Under the pieces are notes generated by a model. The model saw only the letters and a program-made list of their open reading frames with translations, had not been told where the DNA came from and did no database searches. The translations under genes and the position numbers were made by a program. From Methanobacteriota archaeon (lineage in GTDB: Archaea; Thermoplasmatota; Poseidoniia; Poseidoniales; Thalassarchaeaceae), in NCBI GenBank assembly GCA_018650285.1, contig JABIGF010000020.1, forward strand, positions 62,001-126,000: DNA of 64,000 nucleotides. The letters run 5' to 3'. Below, in pieces: positions 16,620-25,480 of this stretch; within the stretch, counting starts at the first letter, position 1; every line of letters starts with the position of its first letter.

Positions 16620-17374
16620 TAATCGACATAGTGAGCATAGGATTGTTCAGCCAATTTTTCTCTCACTACCTCCAACACCTCTTCGGGTGCATTGCGGAAG
16701 GTGGGGTGTGTGCTTTCACCTTGAGGGTGGCGCATATCATCCCATTTTCCTGCTTCATAGGCCATCAGTGCTTCTTTCATCAGTACTCCTGCAAGCACTA
16801 AGGTATCGTAACACAAATCTTCGTATGTCATGCCACGGGTGACAGGTGCTTCTCTTGTAAGAAGCAATTCTCCGGTGTCAATACCGTTGTCACAAAAGTG
16901 TGTTGATGAACCAATTGGTATGTCGTGATAGACCGACCATGCAGGGCTAGCAGAACCTCGGCAATCAGGCAAGAGCCCAGGGTGACTATTGATGACGCCA
17001 TCTTTTGGATGGTCAAGAATTTCACCGCGGATAATTCTAGTCCCACCAAAGACAATCAAATCAAGTTCCATATCAGATATGTGAGGCATAACATTCTCGG
17101 AATTGTGAATAGGGACTTCTACATGCATAATTGATATTCCATTACCTTCCAATTCTGCTATTTGTGATTCAATTGTTGGTGCAACTTCTTTGCCTTCAAT
17201 TCTCTTGAGAAATTTTTCTCTTTCTTCGTCTCCAATTGCACTATCTTCTGTGATGATAATGCTTGGAATAAATCCTTCAGATAGAATTTGGTGTAGCATT
17301 TCTCGTCCGTAAGGGTGTTCTTTGAGTAACAAAAATGCGAAACTCGGCTTGCTTCCCTCAGGCATGACTATCAA
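16619..17374 (-). CDS. Formyltransferase-family protein (10-formyl-THF-type fold)
   Basis: A 251-residue single-domain formyltransferase. The catalytic Asn-x-His lies in GVINSHPGLLPDCRG and the catalytic Asp in CDNGIDTGELL, so the Asn/His/Asp triad is intact. It lacks the C-terminal domain of methionyl-tRNA formyltransferase and is too divergent from PurN to call purine synthesis. It is first in the operon with SDR, LLM monooxygenase, amidohydrolase and ALDH. Possible roles are transfer of a formyl group to an amino substrate or removal of one from an N-formyl intermediate. Both are inference; only the fold and intact triad are seen. Confidence 0.8.
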   Translation of the reverse strand: MIVMPEGSKPSFAFLLLKEHPYGREMLHQILSEGFIPSIIITEDSAIGDEEREKFLKRIEGKEVAPTIESQIAELEGNGISIMHVEVPIHNSENVMPHISDMELDLIVFGGTRIIRGEILDHPKDGVINSHPGLLPDCRGSASPAWSVYHDIPIGSSTHFCDNGIDTGELLLTREAPVTRGMTYEDLCYDTLVLAGVLMKEALMAYEAGKWDDMRHPQGESTHPTFRNAPEEVLEVVREKLAEQSYAHYVD

Positions 17375-17432
17375 TTAGCGGAGGGGCCATAGATACCCGT
17401 TCTTTTCGGTTCAGCAAAAGTCCAAAACCCAC

Positions 17433-18713
17433 TTACCTTGAGAACATATCTTCTCTTTCTGTTTGCTGATTTGCAAACAGGCTGCCTTCAATCTCCTTGG
17501 AGTCGCCACTATCTGTTTCTATTGGGGGGGGATTAACGCCTAGAGCGGAGAATAATTCCCCTAGCACCGAGTCATATTGATTTCTAGCATCTTTACCTTC
17601 CAAGAAGAGAATTGCTTTCGGCCCTTGTCCAACCAAATCAAACATGATATCAATTCCATGATGAGTGGTGATCCAAGTACTCCCAGATGAATGCTCATCA
17701 CTAGTGGAAGAGTGTGTAATATCCCTAGTGTTTTTTACAATTTCACAAGAAATTGGTACCTGGAGTTCTAAATTTATGGTGCCATACCTAGGCCACTTAA
17801 CATATTCTAACTTGACTTGATTGTTCGCCCCATCTAGTATTAGAACTTGCTTTCTACCAATAAATGATAATATTGCAACTCCAGTGCCACCAAACACTAA
17901 GACAAAAATCAGCATCGGCCATTCAAAGTTAGGGTAAGGATAGAATAGTTCATGATTAGTGTAATTTACTCCATCATTTTCAGTAAATTGTGTTGTGTAA
18001 ATCCCATGCAATCTTTCGCTCACTTCAAGATGGTACAATAACTCCCCCTCAAATGGTATTGTATTTGTTTCAGTATACTCCTGCTCATCTTGGCTTGGTT
18101 CATCATCACACCATGCAGGATAGTAGGGTTCTTCTTCATAGTGAATGAACAAATCATTTCCAGTCCAATTATCTGGTAAGGAGGAGGCGCGAATATACTG
18201 TTGACAAGAATTTCGGTTATTGTCCCCGAAATCATCTTGCCATATTGCAGCATAAGTGATAATCCCGTTATCTTCTGACCACCTATATTCAGTAATTCCA
18301 TAATTTTCTATTTCCATTCGATAATGGTTGTCTGCAATTTGGTAATCAGAATAGGTCTCACTATACGACCCCCATTCACTCAGTTTACAAAACACATCAC
18401 CATCAGAGAGGGTCATTGCATTTTCTTGATCCGGCCAACATGGTTCATCTGATTCTTCATCGAGATATGCAGGAACCACATCACTCAAGATGGCTACTAT
18501 GGGGGCGAAAATGAAAAGGAGACCTACTGCAATTAACACCAAATCGAACATTAGGGTTAATGTTTTTTCAAACGGTGGTTTCTTCCGCCCATCTTGTAAT
18601 AAAATCTTAGATGGTTGAGTGTTAATGATAATGTGTTCAGGGTCATGAAACCACTGAATTGGGTAGTAGTATTGCTTCTTAGTGAAAGGTATGTGGACGC
18701 CCATAATATCCAT
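17433..18713 (-). CDS. Hypothetical membrane protein with large extracytoplasmic insert
   Basis: A 426-residue protein I do not recognise. After about 50 residues there is a helix (LTLMFDLVLIAVGLLFIFAPIVAIL), then an acidic, Asp/Glu/Asn/Trp-rich region of about 180 residues with paired cysteines, then a second helix (WPMLIFVLVFGGTGVAILSFI), then about 130 cytosolic residues. The topology puts the acidic region outside. The cytosolic part includes LILDGANNQVKLEYVKWPRYG, which may be a PH-like beta domain; this is tentative. Start is ATG 18713, with a second in-frame ATG at 18704. Confidence 0.6.
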   Translation of the reverse strand: MDIMGVHIPFTKKQYYYPIQWFHDPEHIIINTQPSKILLQDGRKKPPFEKTLTLMFDLVLIAVGLLFIFAPIVAILSDVVPAYLDEESDEPCWPDQENAMTLSDGDVFCKLSEWGSYSETYSDYQIADNHYRMEIENYGITEYRWSEDNGIITYAAIWQDDFGDNNRNSCQQYIRASSLPDNWTGNDLFIHYEEEPYYPAWCDDEPSQDEQEYTETNTIPFEGELLYHLEVSERLHGIYTTQFTENDGVNYTNHELFYPYPNFEWPMLIFVLVFGGTGVAILSFIGRKQVLILDGANNQVKLEYVKWPRYGTINLELQVPISCEIVKNTRDITHSSTSDEHSSGSTWITTHHGIDIMFDLVGQGPKAILFLEGKDARNQYDSVLGELFSALGVNPPPIETDSGDSKEIEGSLFANQQTEREDMFSR

Positions 18714-18749
18714 ATGTTTTCCGATGTAGGTTAATTACTTAATGTTTCA

Positions 18750-18995
18750 TCAAGAAGGATTCTCTACAAGGTAATCGATGTACTCCATCACTTCATCAAT
18801 TTGTTCATCGGGCAGTTCTTTGTATGATTGACCAAACTTGGACCTGACACAAATTGCAACATGAGCATATGGATTTCTACCACTAGGATGGCGGTGAGAT
18901 GGTGGAAGTTTCCCAACCAATTTGTCTCCGGCTTCTTGAATATAGGCCCAGACTTTCTTGGAATTCTCTGGAGTCAATTGACCACCGTCCTGCAA
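18750..18995 (-). CDS. Small conserved-looking hypothetical protein
   Basis: An 81-residue soluble protein beginning at TTG 18995, four bases after the aspS stop, so it is probably co-translated with aspS. It contains SHRHPSGRNPYAHVAICVRSK in the middle and a C-terminal amphipathic helix (LPDEQIDEVMEYIDYLVEN). The compact charged sequence looks like a true small gene. No function is assigned. A later start is not offered by any in-frame ATG near the N terminus. Confidence 0.55.
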   Translation of the reverse strand: MQDGGQLTPENSKKVWAYIQEAGDKLVGKLPPSHRHPSGRNPYAHVAICVRSKFGQSYKELPDEQIDEVMEYIDYLVENPS

Positions 18996-18999
18996 TTAT

Positions 19000-20421
19000 T
19001 CAGGGAGTGACGCGACTTCGGTCTCTAGGGAAGAGAACAACTTCTCTCACGTTACCCGCTCCGGTCAATACCATCAGAAGTCTAGCGACTCCAAGACCCC
19101 ACCCCGCGTGGGGTGGTGCACCAAATCGGAATCCATCTGTGTAAAAGGTGAAATCGGCTGGATTTAATCCCATATTTTCTAGGTTCTGAATCAGAACATC
19201 TACACGATGCTCACGCTGTCCACCACTAGTCATTTCATCGCGGCCATAATTCAAGTCAAAACCTCGGCTTAGTTGCCCGTCATTTGGTCCTTTCTCGTCA
19301 GAATTGTGGTAAATATAGAATGGTTTCATCGCCATCGGCCATCTTGGCAAGAAGTAAAATCCAGGGTATTTTGCTGCAATCATATCAGCGTGATGTGCCT
19401 CAATATCTGCACCCCATTCAATGTCAACTCCAGCATTTTGGATTATTTCAATCGCTTCACTGTATTCTACACGAGGGAATGGAAGAGTTGGCACTTCAAC
19501 AGTAACTGGGGAGAGAGGTGGTTCTTGCTCGGCTCGCCATTCATTGATCATGTCAATCAGATTTTGGTCATTTTCTGCAACACTTTTCCAGATGTGCTGA
19601 ATCATTCTCTCTTGTACCGCCATCACGTCATCGTCATTTGCGAATGCCATCTCAATATCGAAGGAAATGAATTCATTTAGGTGACGGTAAGTATCGTGCT
19701 CTTCTGCTCTAAATGCTGGCCCAACCTCAAAAACTCGCTCCAATCCACCAAGGATTGCAAGTTGCTTGTACAGTTGTGGACTTTGGCTGAGATATGCATC
19801 AGTTTCAAAATATTTCATTGGGAATAGATTGGTACCTCCTTCGGAAGCACTAGCGATAATTTTTGGCGAATTCATCTCATTGAACCCTTCAGTGATTAGG
19901 TGTTCACGGCCGTACTGGAGAACTTTTGAGCGTAGTTGAAACATTGCGTTGATGTGACTTCGACGTAAATCGATGTGGCGATTGTCCAAACGAGTTGGCA
20001 GCTCAACGTGGACTTTGTCGGTCACGCCCATCGGCATTGGTGCTTCTGCAATAGCGAGAATTGTTGCACCACTGACTTGAATTTCGTATTCAGGAGGTGG
20101 GGCAGGCTCACCTTCCTTTACCTTAGGTGGTCGCTTTTGTGCAACGGTGCCAGTAACTTGGATGATACTTTCACGGTTTGCTGATTGAATTTCGGTGAAA
20201 GTATCTTCATCCATGTTGTCCTTTTTGAGAAATGCCTGTAGATGTCCGGTGCCATCTCTTAGCATCAGAAAACAAATGGCACCGCGGCCACGAACTGCTT
20301 CTGCGTAACCTGCAACGGTTACGTTTGTATCTACTAAATCCGCACCATTTCCAGCGATTTCTCCTAGGGTGTGGGTACGATATGCAGTAGGCTGCCATCC
20401 TGAGCCGTCGCGTCCGGTCAT
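19000..20421 (-). CDS. aspS: Aspartyl-tRNA synthetase, archaeal type
   Basis: About 473 residues from ATG 20421 (a TTG at 20451 would add ten Gly/Arg-rich residues). The N-terminal OB-fold anticodon-binding domain spans about residues 20-110 ([20 protein letters not shown]). The class II core follows, with the flipping loop/motif 1 region [17 protein letters not shown], motif 2 [20 protein letters not shown], and motif 3 [15 protein letters not shown]. It lacks the large bacterial GAD insertion, as expected for archaea. Whether it also charges tRNA-Asn (non-discriminating) cannot be decided by reading alone. It is upstream of a coupled small gene. Confidence 0.95.
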   Translation of the reverse strand: MTGRDGSGWQPTAYRTHTLGEIAGNGADLVDTNVTVAGYAEAVRGRGAICFLMLRDGTGHLQAFLKKDNMDEDTFTEIQSANRESIIQVTGTVAQKRPPKVKEGEPAPPPEYEIQVSGATILAIAEAPMPMGVTDKVHVELPTRLDNRHIDLRRSHINAMFQLRSKVLQYGREHLITEGFNEMNSPKIIASASEGGTNLFPMKYFETDAYLSQSPQLYKQLAILGGLERVFEVGPAFRAEEHDTYRHLNEFISFDIEMAFANDDDVMAVQERMIQHIWKSVAENDQNLIDMINEWRAEQEPPLSPVTVEVPTLPFPRVEYSEAIEIIQNAGVDIEWGADIEAHHADMIAAKYPGFYFLPRWPMAMKPFYIYHNSDEKGPNDGQLSRGFDLNYGRDEMTSGGQREHRVDVLIQNLENMGLNPADFTFYTDGFRFGAPPHAGWGLGVARLLMVLTGAGNVREVVLFPRDRSRVTP

Positions 20422-20664
20422 GTTGTTGGGCGGGCGCCCCCCTCTCTTCAAGCCCTCGCCCCATTTGCGAGAGAATATAACTCAAAAGTCCAATATTTTG
20501 CTGATTATTTCATAGATAGAATACTTGATGAAAAGATTGAACTATTTGTGTGGAAAAGGGCATTTGATTCATTGATTTGTGGTATATCAGGGGCTTGATG
20601 TGGTATTTGTCACCCTATGTCCATTATATGGGCAGAGCCACCCAAGTATATGGCGGAGAATGGT

Positions 20665-22458
20665 ATGAGTGTCAAAAGAGGATATAGAAGCGTTTCGATT
20701 TTGGCGATTTCTATTGTATTATTGATGATGAGTTCTGGGCTTGCAGTTGCTCAACAAGGGCAACAAAATGGCGTGCCAGGAGAAGACATTGATTACACGC
20801 GTGAAGTAATCGAAGTTGAGCAAGATTTGGAAAATGGAACAATATCTCTCAAATTAGGTGAGGCGAGCATGTTTGTCCATTTTGGTGATGGGCGAATTGG
20901 TATGACTACAGTACAAACAAAATACATGGGGATTGCAGATATTTACGATGATAAAAAAGGATTTAATCAAAGAGTTGGTATCCCTACACATTCAGTATTT
21001 CATCAAAGATTAGTTGGCGCAGGCGAATATGTGGATGAAAATAGTAATGGCTTATTTGATGTTCAAGGCCAAAAGGTGGTAGGTACTTTTGAAGAGTTAC
21101 AAGACCAACAAGTGAACCATGAGAATCTATTGAAATGGGTAGATTACAATGAAGTCAGTTGGACTCTTTCCGAGTGGAGACAGAGTGTGACTGGTAACGA
21201 AGTTGACATAAATTTTGTACTCAGTGCCGATGAGGTATCTTACGACAGCAGCCATGGGGCTGTTGATGGCATGGCAGTTGACCGTATTGCATACATATTC
21301 CATGTCACAACAGTAGAGCAAGAAATTCGTGTTGATGCTGTCCCTCACTACGAAGTATTTGAGCATGGGGAAGGCATTTCTGGAAACGAGATTGACAGAA
21401 CTGAATTAGTTGCTAATACAAATGTCACTGGACATGTGTTGAATACATCATGGAAATATGATCAAGTTGTAACTGGATGGGATATTGCTACTAACGAAGA
21501 TGGTGAGCAAAGAAACGATACACGCCTAGTGGTTCTAACTAATCTTGCTTATGGTGCTCATATGTCGGATAAAGTAGGTCAATGGATGAAAGAACAGTTT
21601 GGTGGTATACTTTCTCCCAAGGCAATAGCTGGGCATGGGCCACGAGAAATGGTTCTAGGTTCAATGCAAGAGGCAGGACCAGATATGCCCCCTCTACCTC
21701 CACCTCCTAAAGATGGCCATAATATTGAGGGGCACCCACTTGAGTGTGGCTTGGCTTATGTTACTTCAAATACAGATGTAGTTGGAAGTGATACTGAAGG
21801 GCGTGCTACTGGCTCAGCCAGTGATAATGCATCAGATAATGATGAAAAATCCGATGAGGATAAGCGCCGAGAATCAGTTCATGAAAGAATGAAGGAATAC
21901 CACGATACTTCTTGTATGCAACAAGGCGAAATAATGCCAATGTCATCCGAAGCAAATGCTCAAGCAATTCGTTCAGGAGGAATACACTTTGATGATAATG
22001 GTGCAAACTTGGGTCGCGTGCGTTGGGTTTCAAACGCTACAGTTGATGGTGTAGAAACAGAAGTTCTCTTCCAGGTACACGGGGCAAGGCCAGTTGTGCC
22101 ATCAGATATTGATGATAAAGAAGGACTTTGGGCTGGTGTTCGACTTGTTGGTGGATACAATTACGTCATTGGTGAATCGGTATACCACGATCCAGAGTTT
22201 TCAACCGATGTGATAACAATTGATACTCAATCATTTGGTAATCCATTCGTTTATGGTAATGGTAACGTCGCAAAATTGGTTAGCTTATTTTTCGGAAAAC
22301 TACCTATGGTTCTTGGAGTCGTCGTGCTCCTAGTGGTATTAGTCGGTGTAGCGTCATCTAAGAGTCGTCGTGAACAGGCTCCAGTTCCCTCTCAACAACA
22401 ATATGTGCCAGCAGGTGCATGGACTAGCGATGATGATTGGAGTCAATACCAACCTTGA
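20665..22458 (+). CDS. Secreted membrane-anchored surface protein, unknown function
   Basis: About 597 residues from the ATG in MSVKRGYRSVSILAIS, chosen because a GGAG lies upstream and a signal peptide (to about ...GLAVAQQ) begins there. Earlier in-frame ATGs exist at 20617 and 20650. The ectodomain is rich in beta-strand-like sequence with several N-x-T/S sequons. A Pro-rich patch (MPPLPPPPKDG) and an acidic Asp/Ser/Asn linker precede the last part. One helix (MVLGVVVLLVVLVGVASS) and a short basic, Gln/Pro-rich cytosolic tail end the protein. I recognise no catalytic domain. Confidence 0.7.
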   Translation: MSVKRGYRSVSILAISIVLLMMSSGLAVAQQGQQNGVPGEDIDYTREVIEVEQDLENGTISLKLGEASMFVHFGDGRIGMTTVQTKYMGIADIYDDKKGFNQRVGIPTHSVFHQRLVGAGEYVDENSNGLFDVQGQKVVGTFEELQDQQVNHENLLKWVDYNEVSWTLSEWRQSVTGNEVDINFVLSADEVSYDSSHGAVDGMAVDRIAYIFHVTTVEQEIRVDAVPHYEVFEHGEGISGNEIDRTELVANTNVTGHVLNTSWKYDQVVTGWDIATNEDGEQRNDTRLVVLTNLAYGAHMSDKVGQWMKEQFGGILSPKAIAGHGPREMVLGSMQEAGPDMPPLPPPPKDGHNIEGHPLECGLAYVTSNTDVVGSDTEGRATGSASDNASDNDEKSDEDKRRESVHERMKEYHDTSCMQQGEIMPMSSEANAQAIRSGGIHFDDNGANLGRVRWVSNATVDGVETEVLFQVHGARPVVPSDIDDKEGLWAGVRLVGGYNYVIGESVYHDPEFSTDVITIDTQSFGNPFVYGNGNVAKLVSLFFGKLPMVLGVVVLLVVLVGVASSKSRREQAPVPSQQQYVPAGAWTSDDDWSQYQP

Positions 22459-22467
22459 GGTGTGAAT

Positions 22468-22638
22468 ATGTCAGTAATTGAATTTGCATCTTTTCGTTTA
22501 GCAGTCATTCGTTTGGCGATATCTCAAGGCGGTCCAATAATAGTTTCAGAAGAGGGTAGAGGTTGGCAAGAAATGTTCGCCTTCAGTGAACTTGCCGCTT
22601 CACATCAACCATTAGAAATACCATTTGAGGTCGCTTGA
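22468..22638 (+). CDS. Small ORF of 56 residues behind the surface protein gene
   Basis: A short frame starting at ATG 22468 with GAGGTG about six bases upstream, nine bases after the previous stop. The product begins MSVIEFASFRLAVIRLAISQ and ends with PLEIPFEVA. Good ribosome-binding site, position in the same transcript and balanced amino-acid use support it. Short length makes chance possible. Function unknown. Confidence 0.45.
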   Translation: MSVIEFASFRLAVIRLAISQGGPIIVSEEGRGWQEMFAFSELAASHQPLEIPFEVA

Positions 22639-22719
22639 TTTATTGGCGTTGATTTTCATCTCTATTTAGTTCAATGAGTAGTTTCATTCATCAACCTCAC
22701 ACCTCCTCAAAGATTTCAC

Positions 22720-24030
22720 ATGGGCGCTGCACCACGCATCACGAACCGCGAGAGAGTTCTTCTTGCGCTCGCTGATGCGCCTGAATTTGAGGACCAATAC
22801 GAGCAGCCAAGAAGATTCAGTCAAGTTGGTCTTTCACAGCGTCTTGGGATGGCGCAATCACATGTTTCACGTGCTCTTAGTGGGTTGATTGAAGAGAAAT
22901 TATTGACCAATAAGAGAAGAAGAGTAGTCGGTGAAAGAAGACGTGTAATGACTTATTCATTGAGTGAAGAAGGCATGGATTCATTGTATGACCTTGTCAA
23001 TGATATAGAGCATTCAGATATTCTTACTACTGGGGATGACGGCAGTTTGGTTCAAATTGAATTGGGGAGACTGGTTGAAAAGTGGTCACGCCGTGGCGCC
23101 CAACGTTTTCCAGATGCCCTTTCAATGGCTGATTTATTACGTGAGGCAGAGATACACGATGGGCTTCCATTAATTGAATCCCCACCAGAGGCGGCCGAAG
23201 AGTCTGATGACGACCTATCTTCGGAAGCGATAGGTCTTCATTTGGAATTAGCTGAATTACGCCGTAGTCAAGGAGATTTATCTTCTGTTTTAGATCATCT
23301 TTCAAGAGCCGCGAGTTTACATCGAAAAAGAGGAAATCCAGTAGGAGCGGCTCGTTGCATTCTTGCTGCTGCAAGTTTGGGGGCTCAAGTTGAAAACCCG
23401 TCGTTGTTATCTTCTGTAATTTCTGAAATCCGTGACCCCGTTGAAAAAATGGATGCAACTTTAATGCTTCATGATTTGATGCTAAATCAATCACCTGAAT
23501 TGGTTCAAGGATTGCTTGATGGCTTACCAAGCGACCATCCAGAAGTACAATTGAGGGTGGCCGAACAACAAATACGAAATGGAATTGATGTATCCATTTC
23601 TGAGATTCCAAAACAACTACCTGGAGTGGTGGGTATTAGGCAACATTTGTGGTCTGCAAGTCTTGCAAGATTGCAATGCAAAATAGCGATGAAAAAAGGT
23701 AGTGGTTGGCCTGTGCCATCTAAGGTTAGAGAGATATTGTCATTGATTGGTGGCCAATCACGACAACCTCACCCGTTATTGTTCGGTGAGTTGGTTCTTG
23801 CATTTCTCAGAAACCCTGTTATTGATGACAAAGAGAGGAAAGAACTTCTTCAAGATGCTTGGGCATTACAACCTTCAATGCCGACAATTGGGCATATTGG
23901 TTTCCAACTTGTTGCCATCTCAAATCCACCTGAAGCGATGATAATATTGATTAATTTACAACAGAAATTTGAATCTCTTGGAGATGAGCGTGGGGCACAA
24001 ATCTGTACTCAACGATTGGACGCCCTTTGA
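22720..24030 (+). CDS. Winged-helix transcriptional regulator with TPR-like C-terminal region
   Basis: A 436-residue protein. Residues 8-95 form a winged helix: FSQVGLSQRLGMAQSHVSRAL is the helix-turn-helix and KRRRVVGERRRVMTYSLSEEG the basic wing. The remaining 330 residues are largely helical, with TPR-like pairs (HLELAELRRSQGDLSSVLDHL, then HRKRGNPVGAARCILAAASL). The build suggests a sensor/regulator in which the repeats bind a partner or ligand. It lies just before metK on the same strand, so control of methyl-donor metabolism is possible, though position alone is weak evidence. Confidence 0.75.
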   Translation: MGAAPRITNRERVLLALADAPEFEDQYEQPRRFSQVGLSQRLGMAQSHVSRALSGLIEEKLLTNKRRRVVGERRRVMTYSLSEEGMDSLYDLVNDIEHSDILTTGDDGSLVQIELGRLVEKWSRRGAQRFPDALSMADLLREAEIHDGLPLIESPPEAAEESDDDLSSEAIGLHLELAELRRSQGDLSSVLDHLSRAASLHRKRGNPVGAARCILAAASLGAQVENPSLLSSVISEIRDPVEKMDATLMLHDLMLNQSPELVQGLLDGLPSDHPEVQLRVAEQQIRNGIDVSISEIPKQLPGVVGIRQHLWSASLARLQCKIAMKKGSGWPVPSKVREILSLIGGQSRQPHPLLFGELVLAFLRNPVIDDKERKELLQDAWALQPSMPTIGHIGFQLVAISNPPEAMIILINLQQKFESLGDERGAQICTQRLDAL

Positions 24031-24088
24031 ATAATTGTATCTGCCCTTTACGGTCAGGTTATTAGGGGGTCGCGGAGCGCCACAAGTC

Positions 24089-25336
24089 ATGGGTAGAGGC
24101 GGTTCCTTGTTTAGTTCCGAGTCGGTCACTTGTGGCCACCCTGACAAGTTATGTGATGCTATTTCAGATACCATTGTTGATGCTTGCTTGAAAATAGACC
24201 CGGATGCACGAGTTGCTGTTGAAACTCTTGTAAAGGGAATGAGGGATAAATCCGTAATCATGTTAGCAGGGGAAGTGACGATTTCTAGCAATCCTCCAAA
24301 CTATGAACAACTCGCTCGTGATGCCGCATCTGAAATTGGATATAATAACCATAAAATCGGAATGGATGCAACATCTCAGCAACTTTGTGATGTCCAAGTA
24401 AATATCACAACCCAGGCAGCAAATATCGCTCAAGGTGTTGATAGAGATGGCGCAGGTGACCAAGGGATCATGTTTGGTTTTGCTTGCAAAGAAACAGAAC
24501 GGTTTAGCGACTTAGAGGGGCGTTATTTTCCCTTGGCTGCAGCCCTTTCTCAGCGTGTGACAAGGAGATTAAGGATTGTTAGAGAATTGCCTGAAGATGA
24601 CTCCAGTTATCTTGGGTGGGCTAGACCCGATGGTAAAAGCCAAGTTACTGTTGAGTATGATGCCAATGGTACCCCCTCAAGAGTTCATACAGTAATCGTA
24701 GCCATTCAGCATGATTCAAATTTGAAGGATAGATTTGATGGTGATGAAGTACAAGAACACGCTTTCATAAAATCTGAAATTATTGAGCATGTCATTCGAG
24801 ATGCAATACCCTCCGAACTTCTTGATGAAAATACAATTTTCACAGTTAACGGAACAGGTCGATTTGCTGACCCCGCAGGACCGTATGCCGATGCAGGATT
24901 GACCGGCCGCAAAGTCATCGTTGATACTTACGGGGGAATGGGCCGCCATGGAGGCGGAGCGTTCTCAGGAAAAGACCCAAGCAAAGTTGACCGTTCTGCT
25001 GCATACGCGGCAAGATGGGCGGCAAAACATGTTGTTGCAGCAGGTCTTGCAGACCGTTGTGAAATCCAACTTGCGTATGTCATAGGAGTTGCAGAACCAG
25101 TAAGCATCAGGGTAGAAACTTTTGATACATCTGTAATTCCTGAAGATGAAATCGCTGAAAAAATAAAACAGGTTTTCGACTTTACTCCACGGGCAATTAT
25201 TGTGGCTCTTGACTTGTTGAGGCCTATCTATTCTTCAACTGCATCAGGTGGACATTTTGGAAGAACTCCTGGTGTTGATGGCGAATTTCCTTGGGAAGTA
25301 TTGGATGCCCAACTTATTGAAGCACTCTCGACATAG
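24089..25336 (+). CDS. metK: S-adenosylmethionine synthetase, bacterial type
   Basis: About 415 residues from ATG 24089. Signature motifs of bacterial/eukaryotic MetK are all present: SESVTCGHPDKLCDAISD at the N terminus, DGAGDQGIMFGFA (ATP-binding motif) and GGGAFSGKDPSKVDRS (P-loop-like). It makes AdoMet from ATP and methionine as a tetramer in the cytosol. Most archaea use a different, strongly diverged AdoMet synthetase family, so this copy probably came from bacteria. The trans-sulfuration enzyme at 0.8 kb belongs to the same general pathway but is far away. Confidence 0.95.
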   Translation: MGRGGSLFSSESVTCGHPDKLCDAISDTIVDACLKIDPDARVAVETLVKGMRDKSVIMLAGEVTISSNPPNYEQLARDAASEIGYNNHKIGMDATSQQLCDVQVNITTQAANIAQGVDRDGAGDQGIMFGFACKETERFSDLEGRYFPLAAALSQRVTRRLRIVRELPEDDSSYLGWARPDGKSQVTVEYDANGTPSRVHTVIVAIQHDSNLKDRFDGDEVQEHAFIKSEIIEHVIRDAIPSELLDENTIFTVNGTGRFADPAGPYADAGLTGRKVIVDTYGGMGRHGGGAFSGKDPSKVDRSAAYAARWAAKHVVAAGLADRCEIQLAYVIGVAEPVSIRVETFDTSVIPEDEIAEKIKQVFDFTPRAIIVALDLLRPIYSSTASGGHFGRTPGVDGEFPWEVLDAQLIEALST

Positions 25337-25409
25337 TGAATCATCTCACAACCTCCTCTTTTCTTTGATATTCTCAAAATCACACAGTATTTTGCTACTT
25401 GTTGTGAAT

Positions 25410-25422
25410 CGCCCGTAGGGCG
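25410..25422. repeat. Short GC-rich inverted repeat (CGCCC-GTA-GGGCG)
   Basis: A perfect 5-bp-arm inverted repeat with a GTA centre, in the GC-rich leader between metK and the surface-protein gene. It may be a terminator stem for metK or an operator for the next gene. There is no T-run after it. The same GTA centre occurs in the malQ upstream palindrome. Confidence 0.35.
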
Positions 25423-25480
25423 CTCCACCCCCCGCCGCCGTTATAGGGGGGGCGAATGTCGCAACATTTGAGGCGAAGCC

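Noticed and set aside
16619-17374. Methionyl-tRNA formyltransferase
   Set aside because: The C-terminal tRNA-binding domain is missing and archaea start translation with unformylated methionine.
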